From contig NZ_RQFT01000008.1 in NCBI RefSeq assembly GCF_004769525.1, forward strand, positions 289,380 through 353,379: 64,000 bases of DNA, written 5' to 3'. Shown here one piece after another: positions 26,771-36,241 of the stretch; position 1 is the stretch's first letter, and every line of letters begins with the position of its first letter. The notes below the pieces were generated by a model. It made no database searches. It was not told the origin of the DNA and saw only the letters and a program-made list of their open reading frames with translations. The stretch is from Leptospira bouyouniensis. GTDB taxonomy: Bacteria; Spirochaetota; Leptospiria; Leptospirales; Leptospiraceae. Position numbers and translations under genes: made by a program.

Positions 26771-27370
26771 TTATTTTGATATAAATAATGTTTCTAAAGG
26801 AGAAAATACATCCCGCTTCACACCAATCGGCATATAAAAATCAATTTTATCTACAAAGTTTGCAGATCCACCATACACTTCGATCGCTACAGAAGTTTCT
26901 TTCGGTTCACGTAGAAGACTTTCTTGGAATTTTGGATATACTTTGGTAGGAGCTAGAAAATAAGAGAGTACATTTTTGAATGGAAAAGTAGCCGATAAAC
27001 AATTCATTTTTGGAATTGAAAACGTTACAAATTTACTCTTTACAGACTTCATTTGTGAGTCAGTCAATCCATCCATCCGACACCCTAAAACAGATCTTAA
27101 TTGTTCGGGTGGTGTATTGGGGTCGTCTAAATACACTGCTAAACTATTACATTCAGTGATTCCAACTGATTCCCAATCTTTTTGGAATTTTTCCCAACTA
27201 TCTTTTAGATTTTGGTAGGGACCTTTGTGCGGATAGATAAATATTTCTTCAGGTCCAAATGATTCCTGAGTGACTTCCACTTGTTTGAATCCACCCATAT
27301 AAGCATAAAAGGAAATTCCTACCACGAGAAGGACTCCTATTCCTATTCCAAAACGGAAAAGTAGTTTCAT
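26771..27370 (-). CDS. membrane-anchored GyrI-like (TEX264-like) domain protein
   Basis: A 199-residue protein with one N-terminal membrane helix (about 5-27) and an external or cytoplasmic GyrI-like ligand-binding domain. The segment FIYPHKGPYQNL, then LAVYLDDPNTPPEQLRSVLGC is the signature shared by GyrI-like domains and eukaryotic TEX264. GyrI-like domains bind small molecules or block other proteins; no enzymatic residues are visible. TAGGAG lies seven bases before the ATG. It is monocistronic, with a hairpin after the stop. Confidence 0.7.
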   Translation of the reverse strand: MKLLFRFGIGIGVLLVVGISFYAYMGGFKQVEVTQESFGPEEIFIYPHKGPYQNLKDSWEKFQKDWESVGITECNSLAVYLDDPNTPPEQLRSVLGCRMDGLTDSQMKSVKSKFVTFSIPKMNCLSATFPFKNVLSYFLAPTKVYPKFQESLLREPKETSVAIEVYGGSANFVDKIDFYMPIGVKRDVFSPLETLFISK

Positions 27371-27538
27371 AATTTTCTCCTAATCACCTTCAATTCTAGT
27401 GTTACTTCTATCTTGATATAAAATTCGTTCTGACTTTATAAAACCAAAGAATCATTGTCAATAAATTTAGTCACTCGTGAAAGTGTTATGTCTAAGTTTA
27501 GAAAGCATTGCTGAAAAAATAGAAGGAACATTGGTATC

Positions 27539-28762
27539 TTGAAAGTAACTTTCCCTACAGATTTATCTTCCATAGAATCGAGAGTTAAGTCGATCGATCC
27601 AATTCAATACGGAAGTTCCCGAAATTATATTGATGGAGCAGTTTCATTGTTATCTCCATATATTTCACGCGGTTTTATTTCCACCAAACAAGTATTTCAA
27701 TCTGTAGTTTCATTAGGTTTCAAACCTTACCAAATCACTAAGTTTGTGCAGGAATTAACATGGAGAGATTATTTCCAACAAGTTTGGAGAAATAAACGCG
27801 AAGGTATTTTTTATGACTTAAAACAACCACAACCAGGTTTTAAACATAAGCAAATTCCGATAGCTATCTTAGAAAAGTCTATTCATACCGGAATTCCAGG
27901 AATTGATCATGAATTAATCGATTTTTATGAAACAGGTTATCTCCATAATCATGTCAGAATGTATATCGCTTCCATAGTTTGTAATATTGGTGGTGCCTAT
28001 TGGGAAAAACCATCGCAATGGATGTATTACCACTTGTTAGATGCCGATGCCGCAAGTAACAATTGCAGCTGGCAATGGATCTCAGGTGCATTTAGCTCAA
28101 GGAAATACTTCGCAAATCAAGAGAATATTAATCGATATTTAAAAACAAATGATTTTAATACTTATTTAGATTTCTCTTACGATGAATTGCAAAAGAGAGA
28201 TATCATTCCTAAAGAATTGGAGTCGCTTATGGACTGGGATCTAACAAATGCATTTCACTCAACTAAAGAATGGTTCAAATCCAAACAAAGGGAATATCAA
28301 AAAAATGGAATTTTTGACACTTTCTGCGATACCGAAAATCCATTAAGATTGGATCAACCTTTACCAATTTGTTTGTATGATTTTTATAATTTAGATCCAA
28401 ACTGGAAACAAGATATTAAGATTCATCGTGTTTTCATGATGCGCCCTCATTTTTTTAAGCAGTTTCCTTCTTCTCATAAAACTTTGGATTTTATACATTC
28501 TTTGGCTCTCAATATTCCAAATATCAAATTTTTTTGGGGAGAATGGGATGATTTGTTAGAACAAGTACAATCATTCAGACCAACAATCTATTGGAAAGAA
28601 CACCCAACAAACAAAGAATATGTGGGAAAAGAAGAACCTAGAGATTGGATTTTTCCGGATGTCCAAGGTTATTACCCTTCTTTTTTTGCTTATTGGAAAA
28701 AATGTGAAAAAAAATTGAATCGAATAGGCGAGTTTCAGAATCCTAATCTATTTGATCAATGA
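27539..28762 (+). CDS. photolyase/cryptochrome-like FAD-binding protein without N-terminal antenna domain
   Basis: A 407-residue protein. Residues about 15-235 match the helical FAD-binding domain of photolyases: TWRDYFQQVW, TGYLHNHVRMYIAS and LDADAASNNCSWQWISGAF, with RKYFANQ after it. The usual N-terminal alpha/beta antenna domain of about 130 residues is absent, since the protein begins only about 20 residues before the FAD domain. Instead about 240-390 is a C-terminal extension with alternating strand and helix pattern (KIHRVFMMRPHFFKQF, IKFFWGEWDDLLE, PTIYWKEHP) that may be an antenna-like or permuted domain. DNA-repair activity is uncertain. The start is TTG with AAGGA 11 bases before. 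Confidence 0.8.
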   Translation: MKVTFPTDLSSIESRVKSIDPIQYGSSRNYIDGAVSLLSPYISRGFISTKQVFQSVVSLGFKPYQITKFVQELTWRDYFQQVWRNKREGIFYDLKQPQPGFKHKQIPIAILEKSIHTGIPGIDHELIDFYETGYLHNHVRMYIASIVCNIGGAYWEKPSQWMYYHLLDADAASNNCSWQWISGAFSSRKYFANQENINRYLKTNDFNTYLDFSYDELQKRDIIPKELESLMDWDLTNAFHSTKEWFKSKQREYQKNGIFDTFCDTENPLRLDQPLPICLYDFYNLDPNWKQDIKIHRVFMMRPHFFKQFPSSHKTLDFIHSLALNIPNIKFFWGEWDDLLEQVQSFRPTIYWKEHPTNKEYVGKEEPRDWIFPDVQGYYPSFFAYWKKCEKKLNRIGEFQNPNLFDQ

Positions 28763-28836
28763 TGTCTAGTGATTGATTTCAAAATCAAAACTTAGATGAT
28801 TAACAAAAACTTACAATTGCAAACTAAAAAAGTTAA

Positions 28837-29460
28837 TTAATCCAATTCACTCTGGATTGACTTACTTGCACTTTGTTCAAATTGTAACATTCTTTCTCGG
28901 CTGATCCCAATTAAATTATGAGTAAGTACCAATGAATCACCTAAAAAATCAGGTGCTAAACGTATTTCTACGACACGATACCATGTTTCGTTAGGTGGAA
29001 TACTAAACGCATGATTAACACATAAACACTTGAATTTAAATCCAAAACTATGTTCAACAGGCATGGCTGAATGTGGTGCTGCAAAAAAATAAACAGGATT
29101 CTCTGTTGTATTTTTCATTACGAGTAAAAATTGTTTTTTAGAACCAGGTTTCAACACAATTTGAGCATCTGGGATCGGGTCTCCGAAAGGAGCCCGTTTC
29201 CCCTCTTGCACAGTACCTGTAGTCCAGAGTGTTAAAGATTGTGCACCACTTGGCTCTCGAATCTCCATTTCCAATGGTAAAGATGTGTATTCCCATTTTA
29301 CATCAAGTTTCACTTTGTTTGCTGGTTGCGGATTCGTCACCGTTGTTTGGTGATGATCGTGCATTAGTTTATCTTCTTTTTCACTACAGCTCAAAATGAA
29401 CATACTCAATGCAAAGAAAATTACGCTAACAATCGAATGACGAAATAAACCAATGATCAT
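28837..29460 (-). CDS. lipoprotein with possible copper-binding site
   Basis: A 207-residue lipoprotein (signal ending FILSC). The mature protein starts with a His-rich stretch (MHDHHQT), and a beta-rich domain follows. PHSAMPVEHSFGFKFKCLCVNH clusters two His, one Met and a CxC, a set well suited to binding copper; the domain has a cupredoxin-like length. Function is inferred from residues only. It starts six bases after the stop of the NADase-type glycan-binding gene and is the last gene of a three-lipoprotein operon that begins with a DsbA-like protein, so a role in thiol or metal handling outside the cytoplasm is reasonable. Confidence 0.6.
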   Translation of the reverse strand: MIIGLFRHSIVSVIFFALSMFILSCSEKEDKLMHDHHQTTVTNPQPANKVKLDVKWEYTSLPLEMEIREPSGAQSLTLWTTGTVQEGKRAPFGDPIPDAQIVLKPGSKKQFLLVMKNTTENPVYFFAAPHSAMPVEHSFGFKFKCLCVNHAFSIPPNETWYRVVEIRLAPDFLGDSLVLTHNLIGISRERMLQFEQSASKSIQSELD

Positions 29461-29466
29461 AAATCT

Positions 29467-30939
29467 CTACTCTAAATTAAGTTCCAATGTTGAAAAATCT
29501 AAATTGTCCGTTTTTTTAGAATTGATGAGATAAAATTGTTTCCCTTTAATCTGTAAGGTTACAAACTCTTGGAATATTTTTTCTGTATTATTGGGATCAG
29601 GATTTTTCACAATGTTACAATCCCTACCACATCCATTACAGTCTCCACCACCATAATCTAAAAAGTTTGTGAATGTTTGTTTTCGCAAAAATCCGAAGAT
29701 ACGAAGTTGAATTTTCCCAGGAGTCATTTCTTTGACTTCATAATTACCAAGTCCATAAAATCGATTTGAACTTTCTTCTCCCGCATCATAATTAGTTCGA
29801 GCAGTTGATCCTTCCAAAAAGAATGTTCCATCAGATCGCAATCGAATGGTCCAATCAGAAGAGGTTGGTGGATCCATAGTTTCTTCAATTGGCACTTGGT
29901 TATCAGCACCTGTTGGTTGATCCGACACTGTTTCTTCACCTGAGACAGCATACACTTCTCTACCAGTCAAACCACGGTTTAACACCATCCGAAGAGATGC
30001 TTTAGTAAAAGATTCAAAATTCTTTGATGCTGTATCTTTTGATTTTGGAAGAGTGTCAAAGGCAATCCAATCACCATCATGACCAAAACGTAATTCGGAT
30101 AAGACGATTCCGTCTTCTTTATACCCTGGATAAATTTCTTCCACTTTCATGGTCAATTTTTTGCCCTTAAAGGTAGTTGGAAGTTGGATCTCTTGGCTTC
30201 CCATTGTATCTTCCACGTTAATCTTTGCAGAATAGCCATCATCGCCTGTTAACAAAAACGATTTGACTCGACCATTTTTGATACAATGAACATCCGATCT
30301 TTGGTAACCATTCCAAATCTTAATCACGGAAATCTTTTGTTTCTCTTCAAATTCAAAGTTTAACGTTACACCTACTCCACCTTTGACAGATGAATATCCA
30401 TTCTCATATTTTGAATCAAATAAATTCATCACGGAGTATGTTGGCTCAGGTACTGCTGTTTCCGATGCAGTCACTTTTCCAGAAACTATTTCAGGTGAAA
30501 ATGTTCTGTATGATTTTTTCTTTTCGTCGTAAAACTTAACGGATTTTATGCAAATATTTTGATTCCTTTGGAAATTCAAAGTCACTGATCGTGCTTGAAC
30601 GACCGGATCAAATATAACATCCGAATTGGATTTTTCAATGTCAGTACTTGCGTAAACTTCATCAAAGTTTACATAAGCTGCAATTCGATCTTTGAAGTCA
30701 CCATTACAAGATTGGATTGATACTTGGCTCAAACTAAATGCATTATCTGCATAAAAATGCAGTTTGACAAATTCGGCCCCAGGTTCTGCTTTCCATTCCT
30801 TCTCATCTAACACTAAGAAGGGGAGACCATTGTCCATAGATGTGGATGTCACCATGGAGAAATGTAATTTTTTCCCACAATTAAGAGTGAATGAGGCCAT
30901 TAGAATCAAAATAGAAAATAGGCTGGTTTTGAATTTCAT
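29467..30939 (-). CDS. lipoprotein with NADase-type glycan-binding (F5/8-like) domain
   Basis: About 490 residues from ATG 30939 (lipoprotein signal ending ASFTLNC). The middle part (about 150-295) has YSVMNLFDSKYENGY, VTLNFEFEEKQKISVIKIWNGYQRSD and SELRFGHDG, the pattern of NADase-type glycan-binding domains common in Leptospira. A related beta-rich unit precedes it. The C-terminal part (about 360-490) includes a Cys-rich loop GGGDCNGCGRDC. A longer open frame reaches 31083, but AAAGGA six bases before 30939 and the signal peptide fix the start. Despite the domain name, no NADase catalytic part is seen. It is preceded by the DsbA-like gene (65-base gap) and followed by the Cu-site-like lipoprotein. 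Confidence 0.8.
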   Translation of the reverse strand: MKFKTSLFSILILMASFTLNCGKKLHFSMVTSTSMDNGLPFLVLDEKEWKAEPGAEFVKLHFYADNAFSLSQVSIQSCNGDFKDRIAAYVNFDEVYASTDIEKSNSDVIFDPVVQARSVTLNFQRNQNICIKSVKFYDEKKKSYRTFSPEIVSGKVTASETAVPEPTYSVMNLFDSKYENGYSSVKGGVGVTLNFEFEEKQKISVIKIWNGYQRSDVHCIKNGRVKSFLLTGDDGYSAKINVEDTMGSQEIQLPTTFKGKKLTMKVEEIYPGYKEDGIVLSELRFGHDGDWIAFDTLPKSKDTASKNFESFTKASLRMVLNRGLTGREVYAVSGEETVSDQPTGADNQVPIEETMDPPTSSDWTIRLRSDGTFFLEGSTARTNYDAGEESSNRFYGLGNYEVKEMTPGKIQLRIFGFLRKQTFTNFLDYGGGDCNGCGRDCNIVKNPDPNNTEKIFQEFVTLQIKGKQFYLINSKKTDNLDFSTLELNLE

Positions 30940-31004
30940 TGTTAGTCCTTTGAAAATGTGGATTAATAAGAACCGAATGTACGAAAAAAAGGCAAGAAAT
31001 TTTT

Positions 31005-31916
31005 TTAAGGTTTTGTATCTTTCAATACTTTCTCCCAAGTTTCTGAATCCAAGGCCCCAACAATCCATCTCCCGTTGACCCAAAATGTAGGGACAGAATT
31101 TACACCGAATTTTTTAGCTTCCTCCCAATCGTTTTTGACTAAGTTAAGATAACGAGCATTAGAATTCTTTGAATTACATTCTTCAAAAAAATCCCACTGG
31201 CTGACTTGAATGTTTTCTCCTTTAGTCATTTTTTTAGCATGTTGGTATAACAATTCCATATGATCAGAAAAATGAGTTGGATCTTTTTCCCATAAACATC
31301 GAGAAACAGCAAGTGGAATCAAACTTTCATCCGAGTCACCGTCTAATGGAAAATCTTTGTGTATATAATTTATCTCAGATTTGTATTTTGATAATAGTTT
31401 TTTCGTGTGGGGAAATGTTTGTTTACAAAATCCGCAAAGATAATCGCTCCATTCGACAATTACCCATTTTGAATTCATTTTTCCAAACCTAGGTGAATTT
31501 TGAAGATTAATTTTTGATAGTATGTTCGATTTCGATTGGTATGTTGGTTTTTGTTTGAAACTAAGATTTGTTTTGTGAAAGATTCGACTCCAAACAATAC
31601 GCATCCGAATGGATTCACGGATACGATCGATTGCATCTGTATCTGGGAAACTACTGTGGAATTGTTTTTTTTCAGTCTGCCAATAGGTATTGATCTCTTT
31701 GTCCGTGACAAGTGATTTCTCCCATTCTTTCCATTCTTGTAAAGTTTTACCTAAGGAAGTCGCCTTCTCGTTTAACAGCGAAAGATGGGTATCGGATGAA
31801 AGAGTTTCTTTAATTGTATCTTCTGAGGGTAATGATTCTGGAAGGTATAAAGTCTCGGTAGGAGAACCTCCACAAGAAAAGAGAAAAAAAAACAAAGGAA
31901 TCAATACAAGGTTCAC
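31005..31916 (-). CDS. DsbA-like thioredoxin-fold lipoprotein
   Basis: A 303-residue lipoprotein (signal ending FFLFSC). About 25-130 is helical and Lys/Glu-rich. About 150-303 is a DsbA/DsbG-type thioredoxin domain: WSDYLCGFCKQTFP holds the CxxC active site (CGFC), KDFPLDGD follows, and SVPTFWVNG has the cis-Pro. Such proteins oxidise or isomerise disulfides outside the cytoplasm. It is the first gene of the operon with two further lipoproteins, one with a CxC and one with a Cys-rich loop, which could be its substrates. Confidence 0.87.
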   Translation of the reverse strand: MNLVLIPLFFFLFSCGGSPTETLYLPESLPSEDTIKETLSSDTHLSLLNEKATSLGKTLQEWKEWEKSLVTDKEINTYWQTEKKQFHSSFPDTDAIDRIRESIRMRIVWSRIFHKTNLSFKQKPTYQSKSNILSKINLQNSPRFGKMNSKWVIVEWSDYLCGFCKQTFPHTKKLLSKYKSEINYIHKDFPLDGDSDESLIPLAVSRCLWEKDPTHFSDHMELLYQHAKKMTKGENIQVSQWDFFEECNSKNSNARYLNLVKNDWEEAKKFGVNSVPTFWVNGRWIVGALDSETWEKVLKDTKP

Positions 31917-32006
31917 AAGATAAATGTATAAACCATTGGTAAAATTGCCTCCACAATTTTTCCAATTAATTCAATTATTTTTTTGATTGAAAAGACAATA
32001 TATTCT

Positions 32007-32954
32007 ATGTTTCATTCATTCACAATGAAGGCAAAAGGATCTCAAACCAACATTTCACAAAAAAAATGTTGTTACTTTTGCCTTTTGGTTTTTCTCTGTT
32101 ATCCCAATTTTCTTTTTTCCCAAAGTAAAGACATGGTAAAACTAGAATGGTATCATTATATCATCCTTTCACCAATGCTCATCATTGATGCAGTTGACAA
32201 AAGTTATTCGAAGACGACCAAAGGTATCCAAGATTACATAGAAAATCGTAAATTGCCTGATCTACACAAGGCAGTGCTTCAAGCTGACATGGAAAAAATC
32301 CAAAAACTTGTGAAGGCAGGTGTTCCATTAGAAGCAAAAGATAAAAAAGGAGAAACTGCTTTGTTCTATGCTTTGGATCGGAATTTAGTCAACATTGCCC
32401 GTTTTTTAATCCAAAACAAATCAGATGTCAATGTTACCAATACGAATGGAAGACATGCCGTCCAATCGGCAATCGCAAATAACCAATACGATCTCGTGAA
32501 AATGATGTTAGACCACGGATTGGAATTAGAATTTTCAAAGCAAGGAGGAACAGTGCTCACATTTGCAAGTAGCCAAACTCCAACCAACTTCAAGATTATC
32601 CAACTATTCATTGATCGAGGAGTAAAGATCAACGTTAAAGATAAATATCATTATTCAGCACTTATGTATCTAACCACCAAAGAATCTCCTAATTTAGATT
32701 TAATCAAATACATGATTAAAAAAGGTGCTGATTTGAATGCAAAAGATAAAGATGGGAAATCGATCTTACGAATACTAGTCGAGGCAAGAACAATAAACAA
32801 ACCTTTGGTGCAATTTTTAGTTGAAAACGGAGCCGATATTAATTCAAAAGACAAAGAAGGTAAAACCATTTTTGATTTTATCAATGACTATTACGATTCA
32901 CCGGAAACCGATGAAATCGCCATTTACTTAAAGAAATTTTCAAAGAAAAAATAA
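32007..32954 (+). CDS. ankyrin-repeat protein, exported or membrane-anchored
   Basis: About 315 residues. The N-terminal part has a signal-like hydrophobic stretch (CCYFCLLVFLCYPNFLFSQS). Residues after about 90 form ankyrin repeats: LHKAVLQADMEKIQKLVKAGV, GETALFYALDRNLVNIARFLIQN, then HYSALMYLTTKES and GKTIFDFINDYYD at the end, about six in all. Ankyrin repeats bind protein partners. The start is uncertain: TTG 31983, ATG 32007 and ATG 32025 are all in frame and none has a good ribosome-binding site. 32007 leaves a normal-looking leader before the signal. Confidence 0.8.
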   Translation: MFHSFTMKAKGSQTNISQKKCCYFCLLVFLCYPNFLFSQSKDMVKLEWYHYIILSPMLIIDAVDKSYSKTTKGIQDYIENRKLPDLHKAVLQADMEKIQKLVKAGVPLEAKDKKGETALFYALDRNLVNIARFLIQNKSDVNVTNTNGRHAVQSAIANNQYDLVKMMLDHGLELEFSKQGGTVLTFASSQTPTNFKIIQLFIDRGVKINVKDKYHYSALMYLTTKESPNLDLIKYMIKKGADLNAKDKDGKSILRILVEARTINKPLVQFLVENGADINSKDKEGKTIFDFINDYYDSPETDEIAIYLKKFSKKK

Positions 32955-33168
32955 ATACCAACAATACAAATTTTGTAAAACAAATCAAACCTCATCATAG
33001 TAACTTTCCATTCGCGATAACTATTAACGGAAAGAACACGATCAATTGTAAACATAGAAGAACAAATGCACTTAAAGTTCATTTCACGATTCAGAATTTT
33101 CCTTCTTTAGAAAAAAAAATCTCGCAAATTATTGAATCATCTGCTCTTCTTTAGCAGCGAGGTATCGA

Positions 33169-33555
33169 ATGAATTTAATTGTTTCAAATATCAAATGGAT
33201 CATGGTAGGATCTGGTATTGTTACTTGTTCCATGATTTTATCAACTTTAAACCCTTCCTTAGGACAAAGTTTAACCTTCGGAGAAACTTTAGATGGAAAT
33301 TTAGCCAATATCATTGTCCGCAATTGGGGTGCTCTAATTGCCTTAATTGGAGGTATGCTAGTTTATGGTGCTTACAATGAACCAAATCGTAATCTAGTGT
33401 TAGTTGCAGCTTCAATTAGCAAAAGTACATTTGTTTTGTTGAATTTAGTATATGGACAAGCCTATTTTGCAAAGTCTGGAATCGCACTTGTTTTTGATTC
33501 CATACTCGTATTGATTTTTGTTTTGTATTTAGTCTTTAAGCCAAAAAATAAATAA
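33169..33555 (+). CDS. small membrane protein, four helices
   Basis: A 128-residue protein with about four membrane helices (WIMVGSGIVTCSMIL, WGALIALIGGMLVYGAY, LVLVAASISKSTFVLLNLVY, IALVFDSILVLIFVLYLVF). The Asn-Pro-containing loop GAYNEPNRNLVLVAAS recalls DoxX/DUF4345-like proteins, but I cannot name the family firmly. GAGGT five bases before the ATG supports the start. It stands alone. Confidence 0.7.
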   Translation: MNLIVSNIKWIMVGSGIVTCSMILSTLNPSLGQSLTFGETLDGNLANIIVRNWGALIALIGGMLVYGAYNEPNRNLVLVAASISKSTFVLLNLVYGQAYFAKSGIALVFDSILVLIFVLYLVFKPKNK

Positions 33556-33983
33556 AATATTTTGAATGATTGGTATTGATTTTGAACTTTCTATTCTACA
33601 ATGACAAACTTCTCATACAACCCATTGCATAGTTTTTCAAAAAGAAACAAGAATGTTCAAAAATCGATTCCTATTTTTCCTACATCCATTTCTATTTTCT
33701 GAGATTCTTTTCCAATACAAAAATCGATGATGGCTATAGAGCTTCCTTATGATATTCGAATCCTTGATGTCAAAGAAGTATACGGTCAATTTTCTAAAGA
33801 AGGAAAGTAATCTCTCGAATTCCTTAAGTTCATCGATAATAACTGACTCAAATAATTTTCTTTCTTATGAATGGACATAAATACCATATTTTCCAAATAA
33901 AACATTTAATAAATACTCTATTGGAAAACAAATTGATTTAAAACTGTGAAATTGAGATTAAAATAAAACTCGCCATTCAACTT
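33556..33983. other. intergenic region without clear genes
   Basis: About 430 AT-rich bases. A 27-codon frame at 33727-33810 (MMAIELPYDIRILDVKEV...) looks protein-like and may be a relic, but is too short to name. I see no RNA gene or repeat. Confidence 0.4.
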
Positions 33984-33998
33984 TTGGAATTCAATACC

Positions 33999-34358
33999 AT
34001 GGCCTCACCTATAAATCAATTTTCTTTATCGATAAGAATACAATGGCAAACCATAAAAACCATTTGGAATTCTCTTAAAATAATGGAAGTGTTTCCATTT
34101 TTGTTTTACTTCCTCCGAGAACGATATCGATTACAACGCTCCAATTTTTGGAAGGATTGGAAATCTAAACAAACAAAACAGACTAATTTCAAAAACCAAC
34201 TTGATTTGATCGCTTTTTTTATCGCTTACAAAGCAGTTGCAGGGAATGAAAGAGCACTCATCTTACTTTTAAAAATTTTGAAAGAACAAACGTCAGAAGT
34301 TTTTTGGGAAGCAGTTGAACTATTCCGGAAGTATGGAATAAATTTGAGTCGCCCATAA
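33999..34358 (+). CDS. hypothetical protein
   Basis: About 119 residues, basic and helical (KTIWNSLKIMEVFPFLFYFLRERYRLQRSNFWKDW), with a C-terminal part AVAGNERALILLLKILKEQ. No family recognised and no signal peptide. A TTG at 33984 and the ATG at 33999 are in frame. The gene lies about 100 bases upstream of an adenylate cyclase on the same strand, so co-expression is possible. Confidence 0.55.
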   Translation: MASPINQFSLSIRIQWQTIKTIWNSLKIMEVFPFLFYFLRERYRLQRSNFWKDWKSKQTKQTNFKNQLDLIAFFIAYKAVAGNERALILLLKILKEQTSEVFWEAVELFRKYGINLSRP

Positions 34359-34461
34359 CCCAACTCCTCTTTTATCATGACGATTGTTACCACAAACCAT
34401 GGAGAGACCACCACGATTTTTGGTAGTTTCACTGTAAAATCAGTATTTTTTGGAAAAATAG

Positions 34462-35694
34462 ATGAAACATTCGTTAGTTGATGAGATCCTAATCGCTAGG
34501 GAGATGAAAAATGAAAAAACAGTAGCGCTTGTCCGATTTGCTTTATTTTCAATCACATCTATTTTAGATTTTGTATCGTATCTTGGATGGATCAGTTATA
34601 CAATTGTCACACCAAGTTTGATCACAGTTGGACTAGATTTGACGTTTCTCGTTTTTGCGAGTATCGTTTTAATTTTTGTTAATTTTTTACCTTATAAACC
34701 TTACTTAAAATTTTTCACTATTGCATTCGATTATTTCATCATCGGACTAATGATGTTTTTAGATCCAACAATCATAAAATCAAATGGCCTGATTTACTTT
34801 ATTGCAATGACAAGCGCCATTTTTATTTTCCAACTCAATTTATTAAGGCATTCAAAGACAGGAACCATATACGGCGCAATCCTAGCTTTTATATACTTTA
34901 TGGTTGTTTCAGTTGGTTTAGGTGATGGATATCCATTTGATTTGATTCCCATGATTTTTGGTTTGGGAATGTTGTTAGCTATTGGTTATGTGACAACGGT
35001 ATCAAATATTGAAATGGTAAAAGAAGCCAATACCAAACAAATGATGGAAAGATTCCTTCCTTCACAGTTAGTAGGTGAGTTCTATAAAAATAAAGTTCAA
35101 CTAGAACCTGGAGGCGAAAACAAAGAAGTCACAATTCTTTTTTCAGATATCCGTGCATTTACAAAATTTTCAGAACAAAGGTCTGCTGAAGAAGTTGTTG
35201 CATTTTTAAATGACTATTTATCTCGCATGACTGATGTCATCTTCAAATTCAACGGTACGATAGATAAATTTATCGGTGATGCAATCATGACTATATTCGG
35301 TGCTCCATTCAAAAGAGATGACGATGCTCTCCGCGCCGTAAAAACTGCAGTTGCCATGATGCACGAAATAGAGTCCTTAAATCAGAAACAAAAAAATCCT
35401 GAAGACAAAATAAATGTAGGAATCGGAATTCATACAGGAGAAGCAATTGTAGGTAATATTGGATCGGATCGAAGGTTGGATTACACTGTCATTGGAGACA
35501 ATGTAAACTTAGCCTCTCGGATTGAAGGTTTAACAAAACACTATAATTGCCCAATCTTAATTTCTGAAGCCACATACAAACAAGTTGCAGGCAAATATTC
35601 CCTCGAAGATGGTTTTGAAATAAGAGAAATTGACCAAGTCATTGTCAAAGGAAAATCGAAACCAATCACAGTGTATGAAGTAGTTTGTTTGTGA
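34462..35694 (+). CDS. membrane adenylate cyclase, class III
   Basis: A 410-residue protein. About 20-190 holds six membrane helices. A short linker (TKQMMERFLPSQLVGEFYKN) leads to the catalytic domain at about 215-405. Both metal-binding Asp are present (LFSDIRAFT and FIGDAIM), the purine-selecting Lys is in IDKFIGD, and the Asn/Arg pair is in YTVIGDNVNLASRIE. The overall plan (6TM plus one cyclase domain) is common in Leptospira and other spirochaetes. With the GAF-cyclase at 18441-22052 and the cNMP-binding phospholipase at 47004-49322, it shows that cyclic-nucleotide signalling is well represented here. Confidence 0.9.
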   Translation: MKHSLVDEILIAREMKNEKTVALVRFALFSITSILDFVSYLGWISYTIVTPSLITVGLDLTFLVFASIVLIFVNFLPYKPYLKFFTIAFDYFIIGLMMFLDPTIIKSNGLIYFIAMTSAIFIFQLNLLRHSKTGTIYGAILAFIYFMVVSVGLGDGYPFDLIPMIFGLGMLLAIGYVTTVSNIEMVKEANTKQMMERFLPSQLVGEFYKNKVQLEPGGENKEVTILFSDIRAFTKFSEQRSAEEVVAFLNDYLSRMTDVIFKFNGTIDKFIGDAIMTIFGAPFKRDDDALRAVKTAVAMMHEIESLNQKQKNPEDKINVGIGIHTGEAIVGNIGSDRRLDYTVIGDNVNLASRIEGLTKHYNCPILISEATYKQVAGKYSLEDGFEIREIDQVIVKGKSKPITVYEVVCL

Positions 35695-36153
35695 TATTAG
35701 TTATCAATCAATTACCTTTAAAATTCTCTTCGTAAATGTGTAACAAGTAATAATTAAGATAATTTCCAACCATCGGATATATTAGATCCACATCATGCGT
35801 GCGCTATGCTTTAATACCACAACCAAAGTATAGAAAGATAAAGGTTCTGATCGATTAAATTTCTTATTACAGCATGAAGACTTATTAAGATAAATCTTAT
35901 TTCATTAAACAAAGAAGACTCACCCAACTTTAGATCAATTTCTATCTGAAATCTTTTTCATTTCGATGGATTTATACAGTCCAGTCTTCCTGGGACGGGA
36001 ATCAGGAGTCCAATGATTTTGTTCCTCCTTCATTTGATCATTAAAACAAAAAGTAACTCAAAATTAATTGTAGTTAGCTGCTTCATCATTACTTTTCGTC
36101 GTCAATACAATCACTACAAATTCTATATAGTCTGGGTTCTAGAATATTTTTTT
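35695..36153. other. intergenic region carrying the outlying box copy
   Basis: About 460 bases after the cyclase. Apart from the element at 35982-36008 nothing is recognisable. A 75-codon frame beginning at 36013 runs through the next promoter and is not credible. Confidence 0.4.
35982..36008 (-). repeat. copy of the 27-base promoter element without a good -10 box
   Basis: On the minus strand the first 20 bases are identical to CTCCTGATTCCCGTCCCAGG of the copies at 39829-39803 and 41171-41145. The -35 is AAGACT, but 17 bases later the sequence is CGAAAT and no gene follows on that strand. Probably a relic or a binding site only. Confidence 0.7.
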
Positions 36154-36202
36154 CTCCTGAATCCCGTCCCAGGACGACAGTTTAGAATCAATATAGTAAC
36201 AT
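36154..36202 (+). promoter_or_regulatory. 27-base element with promoter, upstream of small lipoprotein and cytochrome operon
   Basis: The element (36154-36180) differs from the consensus at two positions (CCTGAATCCC and GGACGACAG). Its -35 is ACGACA (36174-36179), the spacer is 17 bases, and the -10 is TAACAT (36197-36202). The start codon of the small lipoprotein is 40 bases downstream. Confidence 0.7.
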
Positions 36203-36241
36203 CAATTCATCGATATTTTAGATTTTTCTATGGAGGATAAC

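Noticed and set aside
33727..33810. 27-codon frame MMAIELPYDIRILDV
   Set aside because: Too short to support and without a ribosome-binding site; kept only as a note in the intergenic entry.
36013..36240. 75-codon plus-strand frame
   Set aside because: It runs across the 27-base element and its promoter and has no family or ribosome-binding site.
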